From Halobacillus naozhouensis (GTDB lineage: Bacteria > Bacillota > Bacilli > Bacillales > Halobacillaceae), in assembly GCF_029714185.1 (NCBI RefSeq), contig NZ_CP121671.1, forward strand, positions 1,302,001 to 1,366,000: 64,000 bases of DNA, written 5' to 3'. Positions 15,545 to 23,315 of the stretch are shown in pieces. Positions within the stretch are counted from its first letter, which is position 1; each line of letters begins with the position of its first letter. The translations under genes and the position numbers were made by a program. The notes below the pieces were generated by a model that was not told where the DNA came from, did not search any database, and saw only the letters and a list, made by a program, of their open reading frames with translations.

Positions 15545-16093
15545 TTACAATTCCGGTCTTTGGATCAGGATGTCGTAGCCAGATTTAGAATTGGCAATCA
15601 CACAGCGGCGCGGTGCTCGCGCAAACTGATTTAAATAAAGAAAATCGGGAAGTGAAAGTCCAATATTAACAGCTGCGAAGATGACCAGGTAGGCAAAGTA
15701 GCCTGGATATATGACGCTCATCATTATAGCCGGCACAGTAATTAATAAAGTAGGTGCCATGGCCATAATGATGGATGTTTGTTTAGAAAGCTTTGACGTA
15801 CATTGATACGTAAAGGTCGGTGTAAATCTTTTTCTGAATTTGAATGTTACGCGTACTCGTTTATAAAGTAATACTAATGGTAAAATATGCATGAGTCGGT
15901 GCATCGCAGGTAAGAGAAATAACCCTATCAATAAGGGAATAAATCCAAGATCGATCATCTGGGTCGTGCCATGCATGATAGATAATGGAAGGTAGATTAC
16001 TAGAAACGACATTAGTCCAGTTAATAGTGAAAGTAAGCAGACACGATTAAAACCGAACTCTTTGTTAATATTTACTGATTTCCAGCAATTCAT
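15545..16093 (-). CDS. DUF3267 membrane protein (zincin-like) with altered active site
   Basis: A 182-residue protein with about four helices (LLSLLTGLMSFLVIYLPL, LGFIPLLIGLFLLPA, SIIMAMAPTLLITVPAIMM, YFAYLVIFAAVNIGLSL), matching DUF3267, a family predicted to be zinc metallopeptidases with HExxH. Here the position reads HRLMHILP (residues about 65-72): both His remain but the catalytic Glu is Arg. The later loop has the family-like NIGLSLPDFLYL. The start is at ATG 16093 with GGAGG nearby on the minus strand. Family assignment is from pattern memory; peptidase activity is unlikely as it stands. Confidence 0.65.
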   Translation of the reverse strand: MNCWKSVNINKEFGFNRVCLLSLLTGLMSFLVIYLPLSIMHGTTQMIDLGFIPLLIGLFLLPAMHRLMHILPLVLLYKRVRVTFKFRKRFTPTFTYQCTSKLSKQTSIIMAMAPTLLITVPAIMMSVIYPGYFAYLVIFAAVNIGLSLPDFLYLNQFARAPRRCVIANSKSGYDILIQRPEL

Positions 16094-16325
16094 GATAGAA
16101 TCCTCCTTTGCGAAACAAAAATATTGTGAATTGATTTATAATATCGGTATGATCAACTCGTAAGTGCTGTAGAGCTTTATCAGCACAAGACGTATATTAG
16201 TATGTTTCGTATGAAAAATCAATAGGTTTTTCACGAAAATAATATTAATTTTTTTATCCATTTAAAAGGGCTTATAAATACAGTAAAATGTTTTTGCTGC
16301 AGTGAAAAAAAGGAGGCAAGTGGAA

Positions 16326-16658
16326 GTGGTGAGAGAGGATTCTAATAAAGACCTTCATTTTCAAGTTCAGCTCCTTATGAATGTGAAGAAAATGAAGCAT
16401 TATCCCTTTACTCAGATGGTCATCAAATATGGTTTAACGGAAGCGGAATATTTGGAGACGATCAGATTATTTGAGGAGCTTGAACATACATATGAGCAAG
16501 ACCAGGAGAACGGGTTAATTGATCATTCTCCTCTACTTATTCATTTTGCTGGAATGCTGTGTTATAAATTGCCGGTCGAGGGTACGATCATGGCTATGTA
16601 TGAAGAGAAAATACACCCGAACCTTACAGACCAGTTATTAAAGTTAATCCGTATATAA
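16326..16658 (+). CDS. yhaI: YhaI (DUF1878) family protein
   Basis: About 110 residues, soluble and helical, matching YhaI/DUF1878 of B. subtilis by length and pattern (LLMNVKKMKHYPFTQMVIKYGLTEAEY, then LLIHFAGMLCYKLP). Function unknown. The GTG at 16326 is chosen because AAAGGAGG ends 9 bases before it; the earlier GTG at 16302 precedes that Shine-Dalgarno. In B. subtilis the adjoining gene is the regulator scoC (hpr), which is not found here. Confidence 0.8.
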   Translation: MVREDSNKDLHFQVQLLMNVKKMKHYPFTQMVIKYGLTEAEYLETIRLFEELEHTYEQDQENGLIDHSPLLIHFAGMLCYKLPVEGTIMAMYEEKIHPNLTDQLLKLIRI

Positions 16659-16691
16659 GAAAGCCCTTCCTTATAAATAGGAAGGGCTTTC
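16659..16691 (+). terminator. terminator after yhaI
   Basis: Perfect 12-bp stem GAAAGCCCTTCC (16659-16670) / GGAAGGGCTTTC (16680-16691). Confidence 0.7.
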
Positions 16692-16741
16692 AGTTTGTAG
16701 TCTATTTAATAGACCTTTCAGTGACTTTGTGTTTCTCTAAA

Positions 16742-16776
16742 AACTTGTAGAAAATTCCGAGGTTTCTCTACAAGTT
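16742..16776. repeat. inverted repeat in the yhaI / GbsR-type gap
   Basis: AACTTGTAGA (16742-16751) and TCTACAAGTT (16767-16776), perfect 10-bp arms around 15 nt. There is no T-run; it may be a terminator remnant of the minus-strand regulator gene that ends at 16853. Confidence 0.45.
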
Positions 16777-16852
16777 GAAAGCTTCTCTTTCGAAACAGGA
16801 AGGCCTTTCTTATATTGATATTAAATTACAGTGGTGCATAGGCTTAATAATG

Positions 16853-17368
16853 TTACGGCAAAGGTGTGCTATTGGTTGGTTTGATTTCCTGAAATGTATT
16901 AGAAATATGGTGATGAAAGCTGATCATGTCTGAGAGCCGTTTTTGTAAATGGGTAACTTCGGATTTTTGCTGTTCTTGATAAGAGCCATTTTCCATTTGA
17001 TGATCAATGGCTTGGAGTGCAGCCATCTGGTCATGACTGGCGTCAAGCCACTTTTGTATATAGGAAGACATGAACTTCCTATATAAATTTTCATCTGCTT
17101 GATAAAGGTCTTTTCTAACCCCTTTCTTCCACACGCGCTCGACTAACCCTTGATCAACTAAGTACCGGACACCGGTGCTCATGGAAGTTTTACTTTTACC
17201 AAGGGATTCGCTCATTTCATCAAGTGTCATAGGACGACGATGCAGATAGAGCGTCACAAACAGACGAGCATCTGCCAGGGATAGGCCAAACATTTCTAGT
17301 GTTTTAGAGAACTCCTGGATAACCTTGTTGTTAAAATGTTCAATTGTTTGATTAGAAGTAGACACCAT
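16853..17368 (-). CDS. GbsR-type regulator divergent from opuA
   Basis: A 171-residue winged-helix protein of the GbsR/OpcR family. The core is RRPMTLDEMSESLGKSKTSMSTGVRYLVDQGLVERVWKKG, with KGVRKDLYQADE after the wing; it shares these motifs with the protein at 11765-12325. The C-terminal helices (about 100-165) form the effector/dimer part. The ATG at 17368 has AGGAGAG upstream. It is transcribed divergently from opuAA-AB-AC, with a long dyad at 17491-17522 between them, so it is most likely the local osmotic/betaine repressor of that operon. This link is inferred from position. Confidence 0.88.
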   Translation of the reverse strand: MVSTSNQTIEHFNNKVIQEFSKTLEMFGLSLADARLFVTLYLHRRPMTLDEMSESLGKSKTSMSTGVRYLVDQGLVERVWKKGVRKDLYQADENLYRKFMSSYIQKWLDASHDQMAALQAIDHQMENGSYQEQQKSEVTHLQKRLSDMISFHHHISNTFQEIKPTNSTPLP

Positions 17369-17490
17369 TCGATTCTCTCCTTGCTGAAGTTAGGTTAATC
17401 TCACATTACTATACATACCAAAAATTGAAAAATTACAGATAATCTAGAAAAACGGAGATATTTGTCGAAAAATGCAGGGGTTTCGTATTT

Positions 17491-17522
17491 AAATTCTGTA
17501 CAGAATAAACTGTACGTAATTT
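17491..17522. promoter_or_regulatory. 32-bp dyad, candidate operator of the GbsR-type regulator
   Basis: AAATTCTGTACAG (17491-17503) and CTGTACGTAATTT (17510-17522) form an inverted repeat, 11 of 13 positions matching, around AATAAA. It also contains the perfect palindrome TTCTGTACAGAA. It lies between the divergent regulator and opuA starts, just upstream of a likely opuA -35 (TTGAAC at 17549). Confidence 0.6.
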
Positions 17523-17647
17523 TTGAACTTATTTTTAAGAATTTATCGTTTGAACTTTATATTGCAAATAGGTTACAGTATATAAGTCGATGGAATGAGT
17601 ACATTGGTCGTACAATGACTGAACAATAATAACATGAGGTGAGAGAA

Positions 17648-18850
17648 GTGCCGATCATTGAAGTGAAGGACCTCTCTAAGATCTTCGGAAGAAATGCGAA
17701 GAAAGCAACGAAGTATCTGGATGAAGGTTTATCTAAAGAAGAAATACTAGAAAAGACCGGAAACACAGTGGGTGTTAATCGAGCATCCTTTGATGTGGAG
17801 GAAGGTGAAATTTTTGTCATCATGGGCCTTTCTGGAAGTGGTAAATCTACTTTAGTTCGTTTAATTAATAGATTAATTGAACCAACAGAAGGCAGTGTGT
17901 ACATTGACGGAGAAGACTTGGCGAAAATTGATAAGCAAAAGTTAAGGGAAGTACGCCGGCAGAAATTGAGCATGGTTTTCCAACGCTTTGCTCTGTTCCC
18001 TCATCGAACAATTTTGGAAAATGCCGAGTTCGGTCTGGAAGTACAAGGGGTCGATAAGGAAGAACGGAAGAAAAAAGCGAAAGAATCGCTGGAAATGGTA
18101 GGGCTTGGAGGTTACATTCAACAATTTCCTGGACAGCTCTCAGGCGGAATGCAGCAGCGTGTCGGTTTAGCCCGTGCTCTTGCTAATGACCCGGAAGTGT
18201 TATTGATGGACGAAGCTTTCTCAGCACTGGATCCACTTATTCGAAAAGAGATGCAGGATGAACTGCTCGAACTGCAAGAGTCGATGAAGAAAACGATTTT
18301 GTTTATTACCCACGATCTAGATGAAGCACTGCGGATCGGGGATCGAATTGCGCTGATGAAGGACGGACGAATTGTACAAGTCGGAACTCCAGAAGAAATT
18401 CTGGTTAATCCAGCGAATGAGTATGTTGAGAAATTCGTTGAAGATGTCGACCGTTCTAAAGTTTTAACAGCGGAACACGTCATGAAGCGTCCAGAAACAG
18501 TAGATGTTGAGAAGCATGGTCCGAGAACTGCGCTTGAACGCATGCGCAAAGAAGGCCTCTCAAGTATTTATGTTACCGATGCGAAGAGGAATCTTCATGG
18601 CTATGTCACGGCTGACGATGTAGCAGAGGCAGCTAAAAATGAAGAAAGAAGCTTAAAAACGATTTTGCGATCAGAGGTTCCACAAGTGCAAAAAAATACC
18701 TCGGTGCAAGAAATCTTTACGATTATTCACGATGCACCAGTTCCTGTTGCAGTTGTTGAAGAAGGAAAGCTGCTCGGAATTATTGTAAGAGGTTCCGTTC
18801 TGGCCGCATTAGCTGGAAATGAGGTGAATGTAAATGAAAATAATTCCTAA
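17648..18850 (+). CDS. opuAA: OpuAA, glycine betaine ABC transporter ATPase
   Basis: A 400-residue ATPase of the OpuA/ProU importer that takes up glycine betaine under osmotic stress. Walker A is GLSGSGKST (residues about 60-68), the signature is LSGGMQQRVGLARAL (about 163-177), Walker B is VLLMDEAFSALDPL, and the switch His is in LFITHDLDEAL. After residue 275 come two CBS domains (HVMKRPETVDVEKHG; VPVAVVEEGKLLGIIVRG), the ionic-strength sensor in OpuA. The GTG at 17648 is used, 5 bases after AGGTGA. Its end overlaps opuAB by 17 bp. Confidence 0.96.
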   Translation: MPIIEVKDLSKIFGRNAKKATKYLDEGLSKEEILEKTGNTVGVNRASFDVEEGEIFVIMGLSGSGKSTLVRLINRLIEPTEGSVYIDGEDLAKIDKQKLREVRRQKLSMVFQRFALFPHRTILENAEFGLEVQGVDKEERKKKAKESLEMVGLGGYIQQFPGQLSGGMQQRVGLARALANDPEVLLMDEAFSALDPLIRKEMQDELLELQESMKKTILFITHDLDEALRIGDRIALMKDGRIVQVGTPEEILVNPANEYVEKFVEDVDRSKVLTAEHVMKRPETVDVEKHGPRTALERMRKEGLSSIYVTDAKRNLHGYVTADDVAEAAKNEERSLKTILRSEVPQVQKNTSVQEIFTIIHDAPVPVAVVEEGKLLGIIVRGSVLAALAGNEVNVNENNS

Positions 18851-19685
18851 GTTACCAGTAGCTGAATGGGTTTCTGCAGCTACGGAATGGACCACAGATA
18901 CATTTGAATTTCTATTTGATTTTATTAAAGAAGATTTCGGTAATTTTATAGAGTTTTTTGCAGAAGGACTGCTAATGGGGATTCCTATTTGGTTATTTAT
19001 TGTCGTCGTTGGACTAATTGCCTTCTTTATTTCAGGCAAAAGAATAGGACTCACAGCCTTTTCTGTAATTGGACTTTGGTTTATTCAGAACCAGGAGCTA
19101 TGGCCAGAGTTGATGAACACGTTTACCTTAGTTATATTTGCTAGTTTAATCTCGGTCATCATCGGTGTTCCATTCGGGATATGGATGGCGAAAAGCAAAG
19201 TCGTACAAAGCATTTTGACACCAATTTTGGATTTCATGCAGACGATGCCAGCCTTTGTTTACTTAATACCGGCTGTTGCCTTCTTTAGTATCGGGATGGT
19301 CCCTGGTGTGTTTGCTTCTGTTATCTTTGCGACACCGCCAACCGTACGTTTTACAAACCTTGGGATTCGCCAGGTTTCTCATCAGTTAATTGAAGCATCT
19401 GATGCCTTTGGTACAACAGGCTTTCAGAAGCTATTTAAAGTCCAGCTGCCTATGGCTAAGAAAACGATTATGGCAGGAATCAACCAAACGGTTATGCTGG
19501 CACTGTCCATGGTAGTTATTGCATCTATGATCGGTGCCAAGGGACTGGGTCAGACAGTTATTACAGGTCTTCAGCGTGCTGAAGTAGGTACAGGTTTTGT
19601 TGCGGGTCTGGGTATTGTTATTTTAGCGATTATCATTGACCGCTTCACACAAAATCTAAATACGCAACGCGGAGATCAAGCTTAA
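18834..19685 (+). CDS. opuAB: OpuAB, glycine betaine ABC permease
   Basis: A 283-residue membrane permease with about seven helices. The EAA loop that contacts the ATPase reads IEASDAFGTTGFQKLFKVQLPMAKKTIMAG (about 200-229). An N-terminal amphipathic region (LPVAEWVSAATEWTTDTFEF) precedes the first helix, as in OpuAB. It overlaps opuAA and is followed by opuAC after 73 bp. Confidence 0.95.
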   Translation: MKIIPKLPVAEWVSAATEWTTDTFEFLFDFIKEDFGNFIEFFAEGLLMGIPIWLFIVVVGLIAFFISGKRIGLTAFSVIGLWFIQNQELWPELMNTFTLVIFASLISVIIGVPFGIWMAKSKVVQSILTPILDFMQTMPAFVYLIPAVAFFSIGMVPGVFASVIFATPPTVRFTNLGIRQVSHQLIEASDAFGTTGFQKLFKVQLPMAKKTIMAGINQTVMLALSMVVIASMIGAKGLGQTVITGLQRAEVGTGFVAGLGIVILAIIIDRFTQNLNTQRGDQA

Positions 19686-19758
19686 TCCATTAGGTTATAA
19701 AGGCTTACAACAGTCTTTTGACAATAAATATATTTTATTAAAGGGGAGAAACTTTTTC

Positions 19759-20682
19759 ATGTTTAATTTAAACTTGAAACGTCTAGGAATTGCTGCAGGT
19801 CTTTCACTTACACTTGTGGCAGCTGGTTGCGGATCTTCTGAAGAAGATAGCTCAAACGCAAGCGGAGGCGAAGGTGAAGCAAATTATGGGGAACAATTAG
19901 ATTACACCATCACAGGTATTGAAGCAGGTGCTGGTGTAGTAGCAGCAGCTCAGGATGCTGTAAAAGAATACGACAGTCTTGCTGGGTGGGAAGTGTCAAC
20001 TTCTTCCTCAGGCGCTATGGCGACAGCTTTAGGCGACGCGATTGAAAATGAAGAGCCAATCGTAGTAACAGGCTGGTCACCTCACTGGAAATTTGAAAAA
20101 TATGATTTGAAATATCTAAAAGATCCTAAAGGTGTTTTTGGGGAAGCAGAAAAGATTAAAACAATGGTTCGTAAAGGATTGAAAGAAGATAAGCCAAATG
20201 CTTATAAGATTCTTGATCAGTTCAAGTGGTCTTCTGAAGACATTCAAAGTGTTATGTTAGATATTAATGAAGGAACAGCTCCAGAAGAAGCTGCGAAGGC
20301 ATGGATTGAAAAGAACCAGGACAAAGTAAGCTCTTGGACTAAAGGCACTGAAAAAGTTGATGGAAAGAGTGTCGAGCTTGTGTATGTAAATTGGGATACT
20401 GAAATTGCGTCAACGAATGTTGTAGCAGAAGTATTGAAACAACAAGGGTTTGACGTAACGATTACACCGCTTAATAATGGTCCAATGTGGGAAGCTGTTG
20501 CAGAAGGTGAAGTAACAGGAATGGTAGCTGCCTGGCTTCCAGGAACCCACGGTGACCTATATGCAGAGTATAAAGATAGTTTAGTTGATTTAGGTGCCAA
20601 CCTGAAAGGCGCTAAAATAGGACTTGTTGTACCATCTTATATGGATGTAGAATCCATTGAAGATCTTCAGCCAAAAGAATAA
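19759..20682 (+). CDS. opuAC: OpuAC, glycine betaine-binding lipoprotein
   Basis: A 307-residue substrate-binding lipoprotein. The signal peptide ends LVAAGC, with the lipidated Cys at about 25, followed by a Ser/Glu/Gly linker. The mature part has the betaine-cage tryptophans in VVTGWSPHWKFEKYDLKYL and in VNWDTEIAS, GPMWEAVAEG and AAWLPGTHGDLY. The charge is strongly acidic. It completes the OpuA importer; a terminator follows directly. Confidence 0.96.
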   Translation: MFNLNLKRLGIAAGLSLTLVAAGCGSSEEDSSNASGGEGEANYGEQLDYTITGIEAGAGVVAAAQDAVKEYDSLAGWEVSTSSSGAMATALGDAIENEEPIVVTGWSPHWKFEKYDLKYLKDPKGVFGEAEKIKTMVRKGLKEDKPNAYKILDQFKWSSEDIQSVMLDINEGTAPEEAAKAWIEKNQDKVSSWTKGTEKVDGKSVELVYVNWDTEIASTNVVAEVLKQQGFDVTITPLNNGPMWEAVAEGEVTGMVAAWLPGTHGDLYAEYKDSLVDLGANLKGAKIGLVVPSYMDVESIEDLQPKE

Positions 20683-20692
20683 AAGTCATGAT

Positions 20693-20732
20693 AAAAGCAG
20701 CACTCCGCATTTGCCGGAGTGCTGCTTTTTTC
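20693..20732 (+). terminator. terminator of the opuA operon
   Basis: AAAAGCAGCACTCCG pairs with CGGAGTGCTGCTTTT around a 7-nt loop and ends in a T-run. Confidence 0.9.
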
Positions 20733-20744
20733 GTTGAATGTTAC

Positions 20745-21149
20745 CTATTGGTGATTAACCACTTCATGACTCGGCTGAGTATCTGTACTCTGTTCAGCCT
20801 TCGCTTTTTCCTCAAGTTCCTTTAAGCTGTCTTCGATTTGTTCCAGATAGCTTTGAATTTTCTTCTGATGAGGTTCAACGGTTTGTTTCCAGCTTTCGAT
20901 AGATTGTTTCACATCTTCTGATAATTCTTTGATGAGTTCTGCGCCTTCTTTAGAGGTTTGAGCAATTTGATCTTTCAGCTGAAATCCTTCTTCTTTCAAA
21001 CTTAGGATCGTTGTTTTCAAGTTCTCGCTTTTCAGCTTGGCATTTTCACGGAAGTCACGTCCAGACGATGGTGTGTTAAGCAATGTATAAGCTGCTCCAG
21101 CGACTCCACCTACAATCATTCCGAGGACGAGTGATTTTGCGTTTGGCAT
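20745..21149 (-). CDS. yhaH: YhaH, YtxH-family general-stress protein
   Basis: A 134-residue protein with one N-terminal helix in the YtxH pattern (SLVLGMIVGGVAGAAYTLL followed by NTPSSGRDFREN) and a long charged coiled coil (about 35-115). The position beside trpP matches yhaH of B. subtilis. The role is unknown; YtxH proteins are usually stress-induced. The start at 21149 has GGGG upstream on minus. Confidence 0.8.
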   Translation of the reverse strand: MPNAKSLVLGMIVGGVAGAAYTLLNTPSSGRDFRENAKLKSENLKTTILSLKEEGFQLKDQIAQTSKEGAELIKELSEDVKQSIESWKQTVEPHQKKIQSYLEQIEDSLKELEEKAKAEQSTDTQPSHEVVNHQ

Positions 21150-21254
21150 AAAAAAACCCCTTTCGATTCCATCTCCTATATATTATTTTCTCTTAATACC
21201 TGAAATTGAAACCTAAAATCATGAAAAATGTTAAAAATAGTGGTGTTCTTAGAG

Positions 21255-21287
21255 AAAAAGACCACTACACATGATGTAGCGGTCTTT
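21255..21287 (-). terminator. terminator of trpP
   Basis: AAAGACCACTACA and TGTAGCGGTCTTT form a 13-bp stem with one wobble; the A-run at 21255-21259 is the T-run on minus. Confidence 0.8.
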
Positions 21288-21305
21288 ATACTGCCCGAGA
21301 CCGTA

Positions 21306-21842
21306 TCAACTTAATGGCTGTACGGGTAAGGATTGACTGATTTTTGAACGTTTCATAATGCGTTGAGCAATCGGATAAATGACTGTCATTACGACTGTAT
21401 TGACCACAGCTGTTGGAAGAACAACTGTCGCAAACATAACCGTAAAGCTGGCATCCATAAGCCCAATCACAAATAATATACAACTTAAGAAAATAGTACC
21501 GCTAATGACCGTACCTATCGCTGTTAGAATTGGGGCTGTAACCTTCTTAAGCAAATTTCGCAGTGCGATATATAATCCGAAGAAGGATAATGCAGTTAAC
21601 GGTTTATCAATTAAGTTAGCTATCTGTCCTCCAGGTACTGTGGTGGTTAGGGCTGAAATAAATCCAGTCGCTACAGATAAGAGCAGGACATACGGCAGTC
21701 TAGGAAATAACATAATCCCTAAAAACATCATCGCAAGCATCATATCTGGCCGCATCCCCAAGAAAAACGGGGGCATAATCGCATGCAGCACCGCACCGAT
21801 CCCAATTAACAAAGACAGCATAACTAAAACACGAGTATTCAT
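21306..21842 (-). CDS. trpP: TrpP, tryptophan transporter
   Basis: A 178-residue membrane protein of the TrpP (YhaG) family with about five to six helices (VLVMLSLLIGIGAVLHAIM; MMLAMMFLGIMLF; VLLLSVATGFISALTTTVPG; ILTAIGTVISGTIFLSCILF; VMFATVVLPTAVVNTVVM). The N-terminal MPPFFLGMRPDMMLA segment and the TTTVPGGQIANLIDKP loop are characteristic. It imports tryptophan. Translation should be repressed by the TRAP (MtrB) protein, because its leader carries six regularly spaced NAG triplets that overlap the ribosome-binding site. Confidence 0.92.
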   Translation of the reverse strand: MNTRVLVMLSLLIGIGAVLHAIMPPFFLGMRPDMMLAMMFLGIMLFPRLPYVLLLSVATGFISALTTTVPGGQIANLIDKPLTALSFFGLYIALRNLLKKVTAPILTAIGTVISGTIFLSCILFVIGLMDASFTVMFATVVLPTAVVNTVVMTVIYPIAQRIMKRSKISQSLPVQPLS

Positions 21843-21852
21843 TTTTGTTCAT

Positions 21853-21880
21853 CTCTCCTCATCTCTTCTAATCTCATCTA
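21853..21880 (-). promoter_or_regulatory. TRAP-binding site over the trpP ribosome-binding site
   Basis: Read on minus from 21880: TAG-AT-GAG-AT-TAG-AA-GAG-AT-GAG-GA-GAG. These are six (G/T)AG triplets, each separated by exactly two bases, the pattern bound by the 11-mer TRAP. The last two triplets are the Shine-Dalgarno itself, 10 bases from the ATG. The B. subtilis trpP leader is regulated the same way. Confidence 0.85.
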
Positions 21881-21986
21881 GTGGTAGTTCAAAAATTCAC
21901 TCTTCAGACATACCCTCTTGGCCGCCTGCAAAAGTATAGCTTCATTATAGCAAAAATTAAGCACTATGCAAAGCTTTCGTGCGTGT

Positions 21987-22421
21987 TCAATTCTGAATAT
22001 TTCGACCAATATCGCTCGCGATCTGCTGCAGATCTTCACTTGTATAGTCGTCTGTGTGCACAGTCCATTGAGGCTCAAAACCATCCTCGGCTCCATACCT
22101 TGGAATAAGGTGGATATGTAAATGGAAAACAGACTGCCCGGCAGGCTCTTCGTTGTTATTCAAAAGGTTAAGGCCAATGGGTTCAAACGATTGCTTAAGG
22201 GCACTGGCAATCTTAGGGACCTGAGCGAACAGCTTTTCAGCTACACCTGAATCGGTATGGTAAATGTCCTTCGTATGTTCTTTCGGAATAATTAAGGTGT
22301 GTCCTTTTGTAACTTGACTTATGTCAAGAAAGGCATATACATCATCGTCTTCATACACCTTAGCAGAAGGGATTTCACCGTTAACAATTTTGCAAAAAAT
22401 ACAATCATCTACTTGTGTCAT
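21987..22421 (-). CDS. hit: HIT-family nucleotide hydrolase/transferase
   Basis: A 144-residue histidine-triad protein of the Hit (YhaE) type. It begins with the zinc-binding CIFCKIVNGEIPSAK and ends with the catalytic triad HLHIHLIPRY (residues about 97-106). HIT proteins hydrolyse nucleoside phosphoramidates and adenylylated compounds. The ATG at 22421 is chosen since AAGGAG is 8 bases upstream; the GTG at 22430 overlaps that signal. It is divergent from ecsA. Confidence 0.93.
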   Translation of the reverse strand: MTQVDDCIFCKIVNGEIPSAKVYEDDDVYAFLDISQVTKGHTLIIPKEHTKDIYHTDSGVAEKLFAQVPKIASALKQSFEPIGLNLLNNNEEPAGQSVFHLHIHLIPRYGAEDGFEPQWTVHTDDYTSEDLQQIASDIGRNIQN

Positions 22422-22571
22422 GTCCTTCACTCCTTGGTCATATTTGTATAATTATATCATATCATAGGGCGTTTTCACGATAACCGTCCTTCTATAGTAG
22501 AAAGGTGCAACCCTCAGGAAAAGTGTGATAAAATTTGTGAAGAATGTACGCAATGGAAAAGAGGGAAAACT

Positions 22572-23315
22572 ATGAAATCCTTGTTACATATTGATAACCT
22601 TCACGGAGGCTACACACATAAAAATGTACTGCATGGCATTTCGTTTGACGTATTTCCGAAAGAGATCGTTGGATTAATAGGTTTAAACGGGGCTGGGAAG
22701 AGTACAACAATAAAGCATGTCATTGGCATGATGCAAGCTAAAAAAGGAAAAGTAGCCATTAATGGTACGACATTTGAACAGGATCCTGAGAATTACCGGC
22801 AGCAGCTGGCTTATATCCCTGAAATGCCGATATTGTACGATGAATTGACCCTATACGAGCATCTGCATTTAACGGCCATGGCTTATAATGTGCCAGAGGA
22901 TCTATTTAAAAAACGGCTTGACCCTTTATTAAAAGAATTTCGGTTAGAGAAAAAGCTCAATTGGTTTCCTGTCCATTTTTCCAAAGGAATGAGGCAGAAG
23001 GTGATGATCATGTGTGCCTTCTTGATTGAGCCTGAGCTGTATATCGTGGATGAACCTTTTGTGGGTCTCGATCCGCTGGGGATTCAATCTTACCTTCAAT
23101 GGATGGATGAAATGAAGGAAAATGGAGCAGGAGTGTTAATGTCTACTCATATTTTGGCGACAGCGGAAAAATACTGTGATCGTTTCGTTATTCTCCATGA
23201 TGGTAAAATACGCGCCATGGGCACGCTCGATGAGTTGAGACAGTCGTTTAATAAGCCAGGAGCTTCTTTGGACGATATTTATATTGCTTTGACGAAGGAA
23301 GAAAATCATGATTGA
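22572..23315 (+). CDS. ecsA: EcsA, ABC transporter ATPase
   Basis: A 247-residue ABC ATPase. Walker A is GLNGAGKSTT (residues about 37-46), the signature region is FSKGMRQKVMIMCAFL (a divergent LSGGQ), Walker B is LYIVDEPFVGLDPL, and the switch His is in LMSTHIL. In B. subtilis EcsA/EcsB affects exoprotein secretion, competence and intramembrane proteolysis of the anti-sigma RsiW. It overlaps ecsB by 8 bp. Confidence 0.95.
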   Translation: MKSLLHIDNLHGGYTHKNVLHGISFDVFPKEIVGLIGLNGAGKSTTIKHVIGMMQAKKGKVAINGTTFEQDPENYRQQLAYIPEMPILYDELTLYEHLHLTAMAYNVPEDLFKKRLDPLLKEFRLEKKLNWFPVHFSKGMRQKVMIMCAFLIEPELYIVDEPFVGLDPLGIQSYLQWMDEMKENGAGVLMSTHILATAEKYCDRFVILHDGKIRAMGTLDELRQSFNKPGASLDDIYIALTKEENHD

